From contig JAJVIF010000002.1 of assembly GCA_022072165.1 (NCBI GenBank), forward strand, positions 430,063-494,062: 64,000 nucleotides of DNA, read 5' to 3'. The notes below the pieces were generated by a model. That model saw only the letters and a list, made by a program, of their open reading frames with translations, was not told where the DNA came from and did no database searches. The translations under genes were made by a program, and so were the position numbers. Of the stretch, positions 18,170-27,553 are shown piece after piece. The number at the start of each line of letters is the position of its first letter. Positions within the stretch are counted from its first letter, which is position 1. The DNA is from a bacterium. Lineage in GTDB: Bacteria > JAJVIF01.

Positions 18170-19456
18170 CTACTCGTAGTTGGCCCGGTACGCCAGCATG
18201 TAGGCCATGAGCACTACCGGAATCGGGAGCACGAAGCTGGAGAGGATGATGCAGACGAACGTGAACAGCAGATAGCCGCCGATGTCCGCCTTCGCGACCT
18301 CAATACCCCGCGTGAGCGGCTTCATGAAGTCCGTGTCCCCATCGCCGATCTGGAACAACCCCATGTACAGGGCGGTCACCATGAAAATGCCGGGGACGAA
18401 ACAGAGCATCATCCCGCAGCTCACGGCGATGCTGGAGATGATGGAGAACACGATGCCAGGCACCAGCATCGACATCGCCCCCTGGAAAACCGCGCCGAAT
18501 TCCGTGTTCTGACCTGTCCGGGCTTTGAGCAGGAGCGCGCCACAAGTCGAGGCCAGCACCGGGGCCATCGCCAGCGACACGATGCTGAGGAGTCCGCCGG
18601 AGAGGGCGCTGATGATGATGATGCCGATGTACGCCGCAATGAAGGGGACCATCAGGGTCAGCCAGCCGCCGAAGTCCGACGACAGCATCCCCCAGGCTTC
18701 CCCAATCCATCCCAGCTGCGCCGGGACCGGCCGGGGATCCCGACCTGCAGTGTTGCCACCCATGTAGCCACCACCAGATGGCGGCATCCCGCCTCCACTG
18801 GGTGCCACCGGTGGCGGGGGCGGGACATAGCCCTGATTCGACGGCGGCGGAGGCGGAGCAACCGACGGGGGAGGAGGAGGTGCACTCATGACCGGAGCCG
18901 CAGGCGGTGGAGGAGCCATCACGGGCGCTGGCGGCGGTGGAGCCATAGCAGGCGCTGGTGGCGGCGGAGCCGCGATGCTCGGAGCGCCCATCATCGGCGG
19001 AGCGGCCGGAGGGGCTGCGACCGGTGAGGGTGGCGGCGCAGAGAAAGTCGGCGGCGGAGGCGGTGGCGCTTCCAGGGTCGGCGGCGGAATGCTCGCGACC
19101 GCGTCGTCATCGTCATCCGCCACATTGGCGAAGGGCGACGGGGGGTCCGCTGCCGCCATCGGGGGGAGTGGAGCTGGGGCCACCGGGGGTGCGGGAGGTG
19201 GCGGGGCAGTCATTCCGACCTCGTGCGACATCCCGATCGCTGGTGCTGCGGGAGGCGCTGGCGCTGCAGGTGCAGGCGGAGCCGGGGCAGCTGACCCCGG
19301 GGCCGACCACATCTGGGTGGCGAACGGATCCATCTCCGCTCCTGCCGGGGCAGGCGCTGCCGGAGCGCTCGGCACCTCGAGTTTTGCGCCACAGGCTTCA
19401 CAGAAGCGGGCACCATCAACGTTGCTATGCCCGCATTGAGGACAGAGAGTCGCCAT
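18170..19456 (-). CDS. Zinc-ribbon, proline-rich, multi-pass membrane protein (paralog 2)
   Basis: This 428-residue protein starts with a zinc ribbon (CPQCGHSNVDGARFCEACG). A very long low-complexity Ala/Pro linker covers residues about 30-235 and is followed by hydrophobic segments (WLTLMVPFIAAYIGIIIIS; later LFTFVCIILSSFVLPIPVV). The C-terminal ~190 residues share the plan of paralog 1, including the segment GIEVAKADIGGYLLF (GLEVAKADVGGYFFL there). An AAGGAG lies upstream of the ATG. Function is unknown. Confidence 0.82.
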   Translation of the reverse strand: MATLCPQCGHSNVDGARFCEACGAKLEVPSAPAAPAPAGAEMDPFATQMWSAPGSAAPAPPAPAAPAPPAAPAIGMSHEVGMTAPPPPAPPVAPAPLPPMAAADPPSPFANVADDDDDAVASIPPPTLEAPPPPPPTFSAPPPSPVAAPPAAPPMMGAPSIAAPPPPAPAMAPPPPAPVMAPPPPAAPVMSAPPPPPSVAPPPPPSNQGYVPPPPPVAPSGGGMPPSGGGYMGGNTAGRDPRPVPAQLGWIGEAWGMLSSDFGGWLTLMVPFIAAYIGIIIISALSGGLLSIVSLAMAPVLASTCGALLLKARTGQNTEFGAVFQGAMSMLVPGIVFSIISSIAVSCGMMLCFVPGIFMVTALYMGLFQIGDGDTDFMKPLTRGIEVAKADIGGYLLFTFVCIILSSFVLPIPVVLMAYMLAYRANYE

Positions 19457-19741
19457 ACCGAGGGGGTCTCCTTACCTGGAACTGCCGAAAAGAGGGCAGA
19501 AGTCGAGACGAGCGCTAGGCAGCCGCCGGACGGGGGCCAAGGGTAGCACTTCTCCGATGACCGACCAGGTCTGTGGGTTGCACGGCCGCGGCCCGCCCGG
19601 CCCGACTGCCCTACAGGAAGTGCGCCACTTGGCGGGTGGAAACCGGCCGGAAGCGCTTGCTTCAGTGACCGGGCTGCGTTACCTTGTGGCACCTTCTGCT
19701 ACTCTCCCCGGCCCGCCGGGGTGTCGGAGCCTGTACGACCC

Positions 19742-20533
19742 ATGCGTCTTTCTGCTGTGACCTCCCCTTTTCTCCTCGCGCTGGCGCTGACCGGTCTGGT
19801 TCTGACCGCAGGCTGCAAGGGCAACGACAATAACGGCAACCCGGGGCTCTATCCCTTCCAGTTGCCGATTAACACGGGTCTCGACACGACCCGTCTCGAC
19901 CCGGTCCTCACCAGCATTCGTCTGGAACCGGGTGGCGGCCTCGACATTCAGCTGGGCACGGGCATCGAAGTCCGGGCGATCGGTACCTTCTCCGACGGCC
20001 TGGTGACCGACATCACCGACCTGACGACCTTCACGCAGACCAATTTCAGCGTGGGGAGTCTCTCCTCGAGTGGCCGGTTCGTCGCCCAGAACACCGGGCA
20101 GACCACCATCTACGGCCGGGTGAACCAGATTTACTCCGACGCCCTGTTTGTTCGGGCGGTCAATCTGATCACCACTCGCCCGAGCGCGGTCCAGGACCTC
20201 GATGGTGTGATCCTCCCCGGCAATCGCTTCCGGCTGACGTGGGCACCCAGCCCCTCAGAAGAGAACGTGATTGGGTATGTCATCTATCGCGCCCGGACCA
20301 GCGCCGAGTTCACCTTCAAGCAGGCGGACTCTGACCCCAATAGCCCACAGTCCATTCAGGCGGACCCCATCCCCGGGACCATTTACACCGATGAGACCGC
20401 CGTCGGCGGCGTGGTCTACTACGTCGTGCAGGCGATCCGCAAGGACGTCAATGATCCCGACGCCCGCGTGTATGGTCGCCCCAGCCGCCAGCTCAAGGTC
20501 AACTTCGCCACCGGTGAAGTCGGCGAGGACTAG
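19742..20533 (+). CDS. Secreted lipoprotein with Ig-like and fibronectin III-like domains
   Basis: The start at 19742 gives 263 residues with a lipoprotein signal ending LVLTAGC; an upstream in-frame ATG at 19721 would lengthen the n-region. Residues about 45-140 look like a bacterial Ig-like (Big_2) domain, with FSDGLVTDITDLTTF and GRFVAQNTGQTTIYG. Residues about 145-255 look like a fibronectin type III domain (FRLTWAPSPSEENVIGYVIY). It is probably anchored to the outer envelope, for adhesion or structure. Function is not known. Confidence 0.8.
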   Translation: MRLSAVTSPFLLALALTGLVLTAGCKGNDNNGNPGLYPFQLPINTGLDTTRLDPVLTSIRLEPGGGLDIQLGTGIEVRAIGTFSDGLVTDITDLTTFTQTNFSVGSLSSSGRFVAQNTGQTTIYGRVNQIYSDALFVRAVNLITTRPSAVQDLDGVILPGNRFRLTWAPSPSEENVIGYVIYRARTSAEFTFKQADSDPNSPQSIQADPIPGTIYTDETAVGGVVYYVVQAIRKDVNDPDARVYGRPSRQLKVNFATGEVGED

Positions 20534-20576
20534 GCTGGCCCTCTCAGTAGCGCGTCAAAGCTGTGCCCACAAACCC

Positions 20577-20600
20577 CGACCCCCGCTTGCGCGGGGGTCG
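20577..20600 (+). terminator. Hairpin terminator after the Ig/FN3 lipoprotein
   Basis: A perfect 10-bp stem CGACCCCCGC/GCGGGGGTCG with a TTGC loop is followed by only a weak T run (CTTGTT). Confidence 0.65.
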
Positions 20601-20627
20601 CTTGTTGGGGTTCCACGGAGGGGATGG

Positions 20628-20633
20628 CACACT
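20628..20633 (+). promoter_or_regulatory. Putative -10 box abutting the ChbG-like gene
   Basis: CACACT lies eight bases before the ATG at 20642. It is a weaker match than the other leaderless promoters. Confidence 0.45.
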
Positions 20634-20641
20634 GCAGCGCT

Positions 20642-21424
20642 ATGCCCGACCTGATCATCCATGCCGATGACTACGGCCTCACCGGGAGCGTGTCGGAGGG
20701 GATTCTGGAGGCCCATGCCCATGGCGTGGTGACTTCCACGTCGATCCTGATGACCCATGTCACGTCCCGGGAGCTCCTTTGGTTACGGGCAGATCCCACC
20801 TTGGATGTCGGGATCCATCTGAATCTCTCGGCCGGTGTCCCGGTGAGCGGCGTCAGCTCCCTGCCGACCCTGACCCAGGAACGGCGCACCTTCACGGTCC
20901 CCCGCATCGCTGATGTTGGGAGCCCGCATAAGCGTTTCGACTTCAGTGCAGTACCGGATGCGGAGCTGCTGACCGAACTGGAAGCCCAGGTGCAGGCCGG
21001 ACTTCAGACCGGTCTCCCCATCTCCCATCTGGACACCCACCATCACATCCATCGGGACCAGCGCATCTTTGTCATGGTGCTGGCGCTGGCGTACCGGGAA
21101 GGCCTGGGTGTGCGGACACTCTCCCCGGAGCAGCGGCAGCAGTGTGTTGATGTCGGCGTTCCGACGACCCATGCATTTTTGGGGGACTGGTTCGGTGATG
21201 CCTCAAACCTCAGTCGGGAAGCATTGTTGGAAGCGGTCAGCAGACTGGGAGCGGACCAGCGAGGGGAGCTCATGTGTCATCCGGGCAAAAATTCCGAGAC
21301 CCTGGAAGCCCTGTCATCGTATGCCGCCACCCGGGAGCTGGAGCTGGAGTTGCTACAGGACCCCGGACTCCGTCGCGCCCTGCGCAATGCCCAGGTCCGG
21401 CTGATTAGCTGGCAGGACCTGTAG
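20642..21424 (+). CDS. ChbG/YdjC-family carbohydrate deacetylase
   Basis: The 260-residue form starts at MPDLIIHADDYGLT, the family's metal-binding N-terminal motif (HADDYG). The second motif THHHIH and the later ELMCHPGK are present. Members remove N-acetyl groups from sugars such as chitooligosaccharides; the real substrate is unknown. An in-frame ATG at 20624 would add six residues, but the family pattern and the nearby -10-like box favour 20642. Confidence 0.9.
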   Translation: MPDLIIHADDYGLTGSVSEGILEAHAHGVVTSTSILMTHVTSRELLWLRADPTLDVGIHLNLSAGVPVSGVSSLPTLTQERRTFTVPRIADVGSPHKRFDFSAVPDAELLTELEAQVQAGLQTGLPISHLDTHHHIHRDQRIFVMVLALAYREGLGVRTLSPEQRQQCVDVGVPTTHAFLGDWFGDASNLSREALLEAVSRLGADQRGELMCHPGKNSETLEALSSYAATRELELELLQDPGLRRALRNAQVRLISWQDL

Positions 21425-21442
21425 CAGCCGCAAGGCTCAGGC

Positions 21443-21448
21443 TACAAT
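21443..21448 (+). promoter_or_regulatory. -10 box close to the SpoIIE-type gene
   Basis: GGCTACAAT is followed by 14 bases before the ATG at 21463, leaving a leader of about seven bases without a ribosome site. Confidence 0.6.
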
Positions 21449-21462
21449 GCCCCTGCTGTCGT

Positions 21463-23310
21463 ATGGCCCCGACTCCTGCCCCCGGCTCTCTACGCACCCG
21501 CCAGCAACCGGCTCCGGTCTCCACCGAGCAGTCGGTCCGGCTGATGGTCGCACGGACTTTTGGTCCGGGGATTCGACGAGCCATTTTTGAGGGGTTTGTC
21601 GCGCTCTTTGTCATCCTGGTGCTGGCGACCTACCTTTTCTTCAGTCTGGGCATCATCCGGGGCTACTCCCTCTACGAAGATCTGGCATTCAGCGAGTTCC
21701 AGCATCAGATCGATGACAACGAAGCGACCCGCGCCCGCCTCCTGGCCAATGGCCAGACCGAAGAAGCGCGCTCCCTCCCGAGCCTCCGCCCCAGTCTGGA
21801 TACCTTCGAAGACATCGCCACGATCATCAAAGGGAACCACCCTCCCAGCGACTTCGGCCCCGCAGAGTTTCTGAGCCTCCCTCCCTATCTGCTGGGACTC
21901 CCGCTGCTGTTGCTGGTGCTGGCGGTCCTGATGTCCGCCCGGATTACCCGGTCCATCAGCAATCTGCGGGCAGTCGCCGAGGGGATCGAAAAGGCCGACT
22001 GGGAGCATCCGATCATCGTCCTCGAAGAAGACGAAATCGGGGAGCTGGCGCGGTCGATGGAGCGGATGCGTCGGCGGATTCGGGACTCGCAACTGGCGCT
22101 GGAAAGCGCAAATGGCCAGCTGGCAGAGCAGGTCCGGGAACAGCAATACGCCCTGCAGCAGGCCCGGATCATCCAGGGGAACTTCATGCCCCTTCATTAC
22201 AAGGTCAAGAACTGCACGGTCGCCTCGCTCTTCTTACCCCAGGCGGAGCTCTCCGGCGACTTCTTCACCTTCAAGGAACTGACCGGCGACCGGGTGGCGT
22301 TCATCTTTGGCGACATCCAGGGCCACGGCGTTCCGGCCAGTCTGAACATGATGTCGATCGTCACCAGTTTCCGCCTGCTGGCAGAAGAAGCCGATGACCC
22401 CGCGCAGTTGGCGGCGAATCTGAACATGATGTGCGGCCACAACGCCCCCCGGGGTCCGATGCCCCTGGTGACGGCGGTCATTGGGGTCATTAATCAGCAT
22501 GATGGCGTCGTGGAACTCGTGAACGCCGGGCATCCCTCGCCGCTGCTCCTCGACTCCTCGGAGCGGGAAGTCCGGGAACTCGCGCAACGCGACCCTATCC
22601 TCGGCCTGATGCCGGACTATCGTTACTCCCCCACCCGGGTGCAGCTTCAGCCGGAAGACAAGATCCTCTGCTACACCGATGGCCTCACGGAATGCGAAAA
22701 CGCCCACGGGGAGCCGTTCGAGCGGTACTTCCGGACACTGGTTGCCGAGCAGAGCTTCAACACCACCGAGTCGTTCATTAACGTCATGCGGGAGCAGATT
22801 GAAACTTTCCTTGGTGACCGTCCGCAGGAAGATGACATCCTGCTTTCCTGCGTCAGTGTCGAAGTGGCCTCGTGGACCGATCTGGTTCTGCCACCGCTCG
22901 ACCGCGAGAGTGCGATTTCAGAGATCGTCGCCGCCTGCGCCCATGCCCATGTCCCCAACGAAGTTACCAGCGACATCCACCTCGCCCTCGATGAACTGAT
23001 CACCAACGCCATTGTCCATGGCAACGAAAGTCTGCCGGACAAGCAGGTGTTCATCCGCTACGCCATCGGGCACGGCGTGGTGCGGATCGCCATCCGCGAT
23101 GAAGGGGCGGGCTTCATCCCGGACCTCGACGAGTTCCATCTCACGAGCGAGCAGCTCATGGAGCGCGGGAAGCGCGGCATCTACCTGGTGAAAAGCCTCA
23201 TGGACGAGATGCAGTACAACGAGTCGGGCAACGAAGTCATGATCGTGAAGCGTTACCACTCCTATGGCAGTGTCAGTTTCGGGGACATCGCGCGGTACGA
23301 CGTCTTCTAG
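21463..23310 (+). CDS. Membrane PP2C (SpoIIE-type) phosphatase with HAMP and anti-sigma-type HATPase domains
   Basis: This 615-residue sensor protein has TM1 at about residues 40-62, an extracytoplasmic loop to about 140, TM2 at about 146-165, a HAMP linker (RSISNLRAVAEGIE), and a short coiled coil. A SpoIIE/RsbU phosphatase domain at about 240-440 keeps the metal-binding Asp motifs SGDFF, FGDIQGHG and CYTDGLTECEN. The C-terminus (about 475-600) is an RsbW-like ATPase with LALDELITNAIVHGNES and DEGAGFIPDL. Such proteins dephosphorylate an anti-sigma-factor antagonist; having the kinase-type domain in the same chain makes a bifunctional switch possible. Confidence 0.92.
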   Translation: MAPTPAPGSLRTRQQPAPVSTEQSVRLMVARTFGPGIRRAIFEGFVALFVILVLATYLFFSLGIIRGYSLYEDLAFSEFQHQIDDNEATRARLLANGQTEEARSLPSLRPSLDTFEDIATIIKGNHPPSDFGPAEFLSLPPYLLGLPLLLLVLAVLMSARITRSISNLRAVAEGIEKADWEHPIIVLEEDEIGELARSMERMRRRIRDSQLALESANGQLAEQVREQQYALQQARIIQGNFMPLHYKVKNCTVASLFLPQAELSGDFFTFKELTGDRVAFIFGDIQGHGVPASLNMMSIVTSFRLLAEEADDPAQLAANLNMMCGHNAPRGPMPLVTAVIGVINQHDGVVELVNAGHPSPLLLDSSEREVRELAQRDPILGLMPDYRYSPTRVQLQPEDKILCYTDGLTECENAHGEPFERYFRTLVAEQSFNTTESFINVMREQIETFLGDRPQEDDILLSCVSVEVASWTDLVLPPLDRESAISEIVAACAHAHVPNEVTSDIHLALDELITNAIVHGNESLPDKQVFIRYAIGHGVVRIAIRDEGAGFIPDLDEFHLTSEQLMERGKRGIYLVKSLMDEMQYNESGNEVMIVKRYHSYGSVSFGDIARYDVF

Positions 23311-23337
23311 CATTCACCATCTGAGCGTCACAAACAG

Positions 23338-23368
23338 GGGTCCCCGACCGCGTCACGGCCGGGGACCC
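23338..23368. terminator. Bidirectional hairpin between convergent genes
   Basis: An 11-of-12-bp stem (gggtccccgacc / ggccggggaccc) with a 7-base loop. It lacks a clear T tract on either strand but sits between two convergent stops. Confidence 0.55.
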
Positions 23369-23393
23369 GTTAGCTGATGCGGTGCAACACCGA

Positions 23394-24317
23394 TTACGTC
23401 GTCGCCATGTGGTGCTTTGCCGCTGATGGGCTCAAAAAGGCGAGGCCCGGCTGCAGGCGTGTTGGTTCGATACCGAAGGAGCGGGTCCAGGTGGTCTGAT
23501 CGCCCGTGTTGTTCTCTCGGAGCATCAGCAACTGATTCACCGTAAGCGGGAACCAGGGCTGGTACTGCAGCAGCATGGCGACCGGCATCACGGCCCATTC
23601 CGGGACCGGCAGCGGACGAAACGTCCGACCCAAGGCTTCCGTGATGTGCTGGTAAATGGTCCTGTAAGTGAAGGTCTCCGGACCTGCGATGTCATAGGTC
23701 TGCCCGAAAGTCACCGGAGCGTCTACACCCCGGGCAAACGCCTGCGCGACATCTTTGATCGCCACCGGCTGCGCCTGGCTCATCCCGCCGCCGATCACCG
23801 GGAAGACCGGCCCCTTCGCCAGCGGCACCATGGTGGTCGTGAAGCCATCGCCAGGACCGTAGATCAGGCTCGGCCGATAAATGGTCCAGTCGAGCTGGCT
23901 GCCGCGGACTCGCTCCTCCGCCAGCCACTTGGTCTGGTGATAGGCGCTGACCGCTCCGGGGCGTGTTCCGAGGGCTGACATATGCAGATAGCGCCGGATG
24001 CCCGCCGCTTCCGTGGCAGCGACGAGGTTCGCGGTTGCTTCAGTGTGGAGTCGCTGGAAGGTCACGCCTTTGGACGGGAACTCCCGGATGATCCCCACCA
24101 GGTGGATCACGGTATCGATCCCCACCAGTGCCTGCGGCAGGGAGTCCGGGTCCAGGAGGTCCCCCTTCACGGCACTCACCCGCGGAATGCTGGCGAGACT
24201 CGAGGGGAGCGTCGCGCGATGGGTCAGCGCCCGCACAGTGTGACCATCGGCAGTGAGGGCCTCCACGAGATGTCGGCCGACAAAGCCCGATGCGCCGGTA
24301 ACGAGGATTTGCGCCAT
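23394..24317 (-). CDS. NAD(P)-dependent atypical SDR / epimerase-like protein
   Basis: This 307-residue protein begins with the Rossmann motif ILVTGASGFVGRHLVEAL. It has the later VIHLVGIIREFPSKGVTF stretch and the YHQTK catalytic YxxxK, giving an extended SDR resembling the NDUFA9-like quinone-associated group. Members act as sugar or isoprenoid epimerases or complex I accessory proteins, and the substrate cannot be named. AGGAGG precedes the ATG. Confidence 0.87.
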   Translation of the reverse strand: MAQILVTGASGFVGRHLVEALTADGHTVRALTHRATLPSSLASIPRVSAVKGDLLDPDSLPQALVGIDTVIHLVGIIREFPSKGVTFQRLHTEATANLVAATEAAGIRRYLHMSALGTRPGAVSAYHQTKWLAEERVRGSQLDWTIYRPSLIYGPGDGFTTTMVPLAKGPVFPVIGGGMSQAQPVAIKDVAQAFARGVDAPVTFGQTYDIAGPETFTYRTIYQHITEALGRTFRPLPVPEWAVMPVAMLLQYQPWFPLTVNQLLMLRENNTGDQTTWTRSFGIEPTRLQPGLAFLSPSAAKHHMATT

Positions 24318-24437
24318 GGTGGTCGCCTCCTGGTGCTGCTGTTCTGGAGGTAGTGTACCACCGTAAATCGTCCAAAACGTTCACGGTCGAAAATTCTTCA
24401 AATTTCTGGTGCCCGCCGCCCGCGGCATGAGGGCTGC

Positions 24438-24443
24438 TACCTT
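24438..24443 (+). promoter_or_regulatory. -10 box abutting the propeller-like lipoprotein gene
   Basis: TACCTT is followed by seven bases and then the ATG at 24451. No ribosome site is present. Confidence 0.55.
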
Positions 24444-24450
24444 TGGGCGT

Positions 24451-26193
24451 ATGCGTCGCATGCTGTCCGCCTGGTCTCTCGCTTGTCTGATCTGCAGCAC
24501 CGTGCTGCTGTTGGGATGTCCGGGCAGTGGCTCGACTCCCCTGAATCCCGGCGATCCGGGCGACCCGCTTGACCCGGGGGATCCGGGAGGCCCCGGCGAT
24601 CCAGGCGACCCCCCCGGTCCCCCCCCCCTCACTGCCAGCATTCGCCTGGTCGAGGGGACTGCGACCACTCCCACCGGGACCTCGGTGGTCGTGGCGGAGG
24701 AGTTCAACACGACCGGGTTGCTGGCTGTCGAATGGGATTTCGCCTACGACGGCACCACGTTCACCCCTGACTTCATCCAGGCACCTCCCACGATTCCCGG
24801 TCCGCCGGTGCGCCTGCCCCTCATGGAGCCTGGCTTCCGGACCATCGCGCTGCGAGGTCGGTACCCCAACGATGCGCTGAGCCCGACAGCGACACTCACC
24901 CTCACCATCACGCCTCCGGACGATCCCACACTGTTCGGAGCGGATTCCCAGGACATCGGCGCGCTGATCTATGAGGCTCCGGTGTTTCGCGGGAGTTACA
25001 CCGATGTGCAGGGACGCGGGGGGCAAGGGCTCGCGGTCCGTGACTCCCATCTGGCCGCCGGCTGGTGGGGGATTCTCGATGGCCAGCCTGGGTACTTTGT
25101 CACCGCTTCCGCCGATGGAGGGAGTCGCTGGACCACGCCACAACGCATCAGCACCGCAGCTGAAGATCGCCCGAACATTAATCGGGAGCCGCAACTGGTC
25201 CTCACGCCGACCGCGACCGGCTTCCTGGTGGTCTGGCTCGGCACCGATGACACCACGCTCCGTGCGGCTGCGCTGTCAGTGATGGGACGTCCGGCGACGC
25301 TGACGCTGAGTCCACCTGCCACGCTGCCCTCGCTGGCCGGGTCGACGCTCGCCACCAATCCCTCCCTCTTCACCGACCCTGCCGATGCAAGCCGAGGACG
25401 TCTGCTCGCGGGTCATGCGGGCAACGGCCAGGGACTGTTGGTCGTTCCCTGGCAGCAGAGCGGGGAGACCATCACGTTCGGGACGCCGGCACGATCAGCA
25501 CTTGAGGGGATTCCCATTCGGATTCGCGGCAGCTGGGCTGCACCGACCCAGCTGGTTGCGATCGAGCATCGGCAGGTGAGTCTGGGCGGCGGGACTTCCG
25601 GCGGCGGGCAGTCTTCGGTCCGCATACGGGTGGATCTCGCCCGTCTTTCACCTGCCGGAGTCCTGGCGCGAACCACCGTGCTGGACAAGTCAGGCCAGCC
25701 ACAACGTCTCACTGGCTATGAAGCGACCCTGGCGGCGACTGCGGATCGATTTCTCCTCGCCTGGATCGAAGAAGCGCAACCCCCATTTTTCCCCGGCGGC
25801 CTGTCGGTGGCGGGAGGAAGCTACGACGCCAGCGCGGCGACAGTCGATGGGTTCTACTCGGGGCTCACCGACCGGGAAGACATCGCGCAGCTTGCCGCCG
25901 TAGCGGGTCGCGACCGTTTCGCGCTCGCCTATGCCCTCCCACGCCTCGATGTGGATCCGCAGCTCGCCACCGGACGCAGCGAAGAGCTGTACTCTGCACG
26001 CCTGCCGTGGCTGCCGGGTGCAGCGGAAAGCGTCGATGTCCCGATCAATCGGGGGGATCCCGATGGCAACGAGGGACTGGAGCAACCGTCCCTCACCAGG
26101 GATGCCGATGGTGCGGTGTACGCCTGCTGGATGGAATCGCACTGGAATCGCAAGGGACTCGGACGAGTCGGCTTCAACCGGACCTGGGAGTAG
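24451..26193 (+). CDS. Lipoprotein with a collagen-like Gly-Asp-Pro linker and a sialidase/BNR-like body
   Basis: The 580-residue form starts MRRMLSAWSLACLIC with a lipoprotein signal ending LLLGC. Residues about 30-65 are a low-complexity linker of PGDPGD/GGPGDPGDPPGPP units. A short Ig-like domain (about 70-160) follows. From about 190 to the end there are repeated strands of the kind RDSHLAAGWWGI, SADGGSRWTTPQRIS and GYEATLAATADRFLLAW, which resemble BNR/sialidase propeller blades with Asp-box-like SxDGGxxW. It is likely surface-exposed; no enzymatic residues can be assigned. Confidence 0.78.
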   Translation: MRRMLSAWSLACLICSTVLLLGCPGSGSTPLNPGDPGDPLDPGDPGGPGDPGDPPGPPPLTASIRLVEGTATTPTGTSVVVAEEFNTTGLLAVEWDFAYDGTTFTPDFIQAPPTIPGPPVRLPLMEPGFRTIALRGRYPNDALSPTATLTLTITPPDDPTLFGADSQDIGALIYEAPVFRGSYTDVQGRGGQGLAVRDSHLAAGWWGILDGQPGYFVTASADGGSRWTTPQRISTAAEDRPNINREPQLVLTPTATGFLVVWLGTDDTTLRAAALSVMGRPATLTLSPPATLPSLAGSTLATNPSLFTDPADASRGRLLAGHAGNGQGLLVVPWQQSGETITFGTPARSALEGIPIRIRGSWAAPTQLVAIEHRQVSLGGGTSGGGQSSVRIRVDLARLSPAGVLARTTVLDKSGQPQRLTGYEATLAATADRFLLAWIEEAQPPFFPGGLSVAGGSYDASAATVDGFYSGLTDREDIAQLAAVAGRDRFALAYALPRLDVDPQLATGRSEELYSARLPWLPGAAESVDVPINRGDPDGNEGLEQPSLTRDADGAVYACWMESHWNRKGLGRVGFNRTWE

Positions 26194-26203
26194 CAGCCGT
26201 CGA

Positions 26204-27475
26204 TTAGCGGCGCTTCACCAGCGCTTCCCGACTCGCGCCGCAGGAGACATAGTTCACCGGAACCCCCGTCGCGCCTTCGATGCGTCCCAGATAGGTCTGC
26301 AGGGCGGGGGGGAGATCGGCATTGATGGCGGCACGGCTGGTATCGGTCTTCCAGCCCGCCAGTTGCTGGTAGACCGGCTCCACTTGCTCCCATCCCCGGA
26401 GGGTGTGCGGGAACTCGGTGAGTCGATCGTGGCCTTTGAGGTAGCTGGAGCAGACCGGAATCGTTTCCAGATCATCAAGCACATCCACCTTGGTGAGGCA
26501 AAGGCTGGTGAAGCCGTTGGTGTCGCAGGCGTGACGCAGCAGCGGCAGATCGAGCCACCCGATGCGACGCGGACGTCCGGTGGTGGTGCCATACTCCCCG
26601 CCCCGCTCCCGCAGGGCATCGGCGATGTCGCCGGACTGCTCGGTGGGGAACGGTCCGACACCGACCCGGGTGGTGTAGGCCTTCACCACGCCGATGATTT
26701 CCGTGATCCGGTTCACCGGGATGCCGGTCCCCAGGGTCGCACCACTGGCACCAGGGTGCGATGACGTGACGTAGGGGTACATGTCGAAGTTGATGTCGAG
26801 GAGCACTCCCTGGGCCCCCTCGACGAGAATCGGTGCATCCACCTCCAGCGCTGCGTGAACGATGGGGAGCGGGTCGCCGACAAAGGGCTCCAGATCGGGC
26901 CAGAGGGCGAGGAGCTCGTCCATGAGGGGACCGACCTCGAATCCCGGATGACCGAACACACTCCGCAAGACCGGATTCTTGAGGGTCAGATTTTCCTCGA
27001 GGGCCGCCCGCAGGGCATCGGGCTCCGCCAGATGCGCGATCCGGATCCCCAGGCGACTCATTTTGTCGGCAAAGACCGGACCATTGCCCCGCTTGGTGGT
27101 CCCGATGCGGGTGAGCTGCGAGCTTTCCTGCCCTTCATCCAGCGCGATGTGGTACGGCAGGATCAGGTGACAGCGGGGCGAGATCGTCAGGTTGTCGCAG
27201 GGGAGCTCCCGTGCCTGCAGGGCTTCGATTTCCCCTAGCAGCACCTGGGGATTAATCGCGACGCCATCGGTGATGAGGCAGGGGGTTTCCTGGCGCAGGA
27301 TGCCCGAAGGGAGAAGGTGGAGTTTGTAGGTTTCATCGCTCACCACGACCGTATGGCCGGCGTTATTCCCCCCTTGCGCCCGGATGACCAGGGCGCTCTC
27401 CGCCGCCAGTGCGTCGGTGAGCTTGCCTTTGCCTTCATCGCCCCACTGGGCACCGACGATCACGGTAACTGGCAC
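26204..27475 (-). CDS. purA: Adenylosuccinate synthetase
   Basis: This 423-residue enzyme makes adenylosuccinate from IMP, Asp and GTP. The GTG start at 27475 (MPVTVIVGAQWGDEGKGK) follows AGGAGG; the longer frame to 27505 adds nothing conserved. The catalytic loop GDEGKGK, GGNNAGHTVV, VEGAQGVLLDINFDMYPYVTSS and CLTKVDVLDDLETIPVC are present. It is convergent with the lipoprotein gene, 10 bases away. Confidence 0.96.
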   Translation of the reverse strand: MPVTVIVGAQWGDEGKGKLTDALAAESALVIRAQGGNNAGHTVVVSDETYKLHLLPSGILRQETPCLITDGVAINPQVLLGEIEALQARELPCDNLTISPRCHLILPYHIALDEGQESSQLTRIGTTKRGNGPVFADKMSRLGIRIAHLAEPDALRAALEENLTLKNPVLRSVFGHPGFEVGPLMDELLALWPDLEPFVGDPLPIVHAALEVDAPILVEGAQGVLLDINFDMYPYVTSSHPGASGATLGTGIPVNRITEIIGVVKAYTTRVGVGPFPTEQSGDIADALRERGGEYGTTTGRPRRIGWLDLPLLRHACDTNGFTSLCLTKVDVLDDLETIPVCSSYLKGHDRLTEFPHTLRGWEQVEPVYQQLAGWKTDTSRAAINADLPPALQTYLGRIEGATGVPVNYVSCGASREALVKRR

Positions 27476-27553
27476 GAGGGCAGCGCCTCCTGCGGGGGTA
27501 CGCACAACTGCTCCAGCCCCGGCGGCGACTCGCTGCGGGCGGGAAAGGGCATT

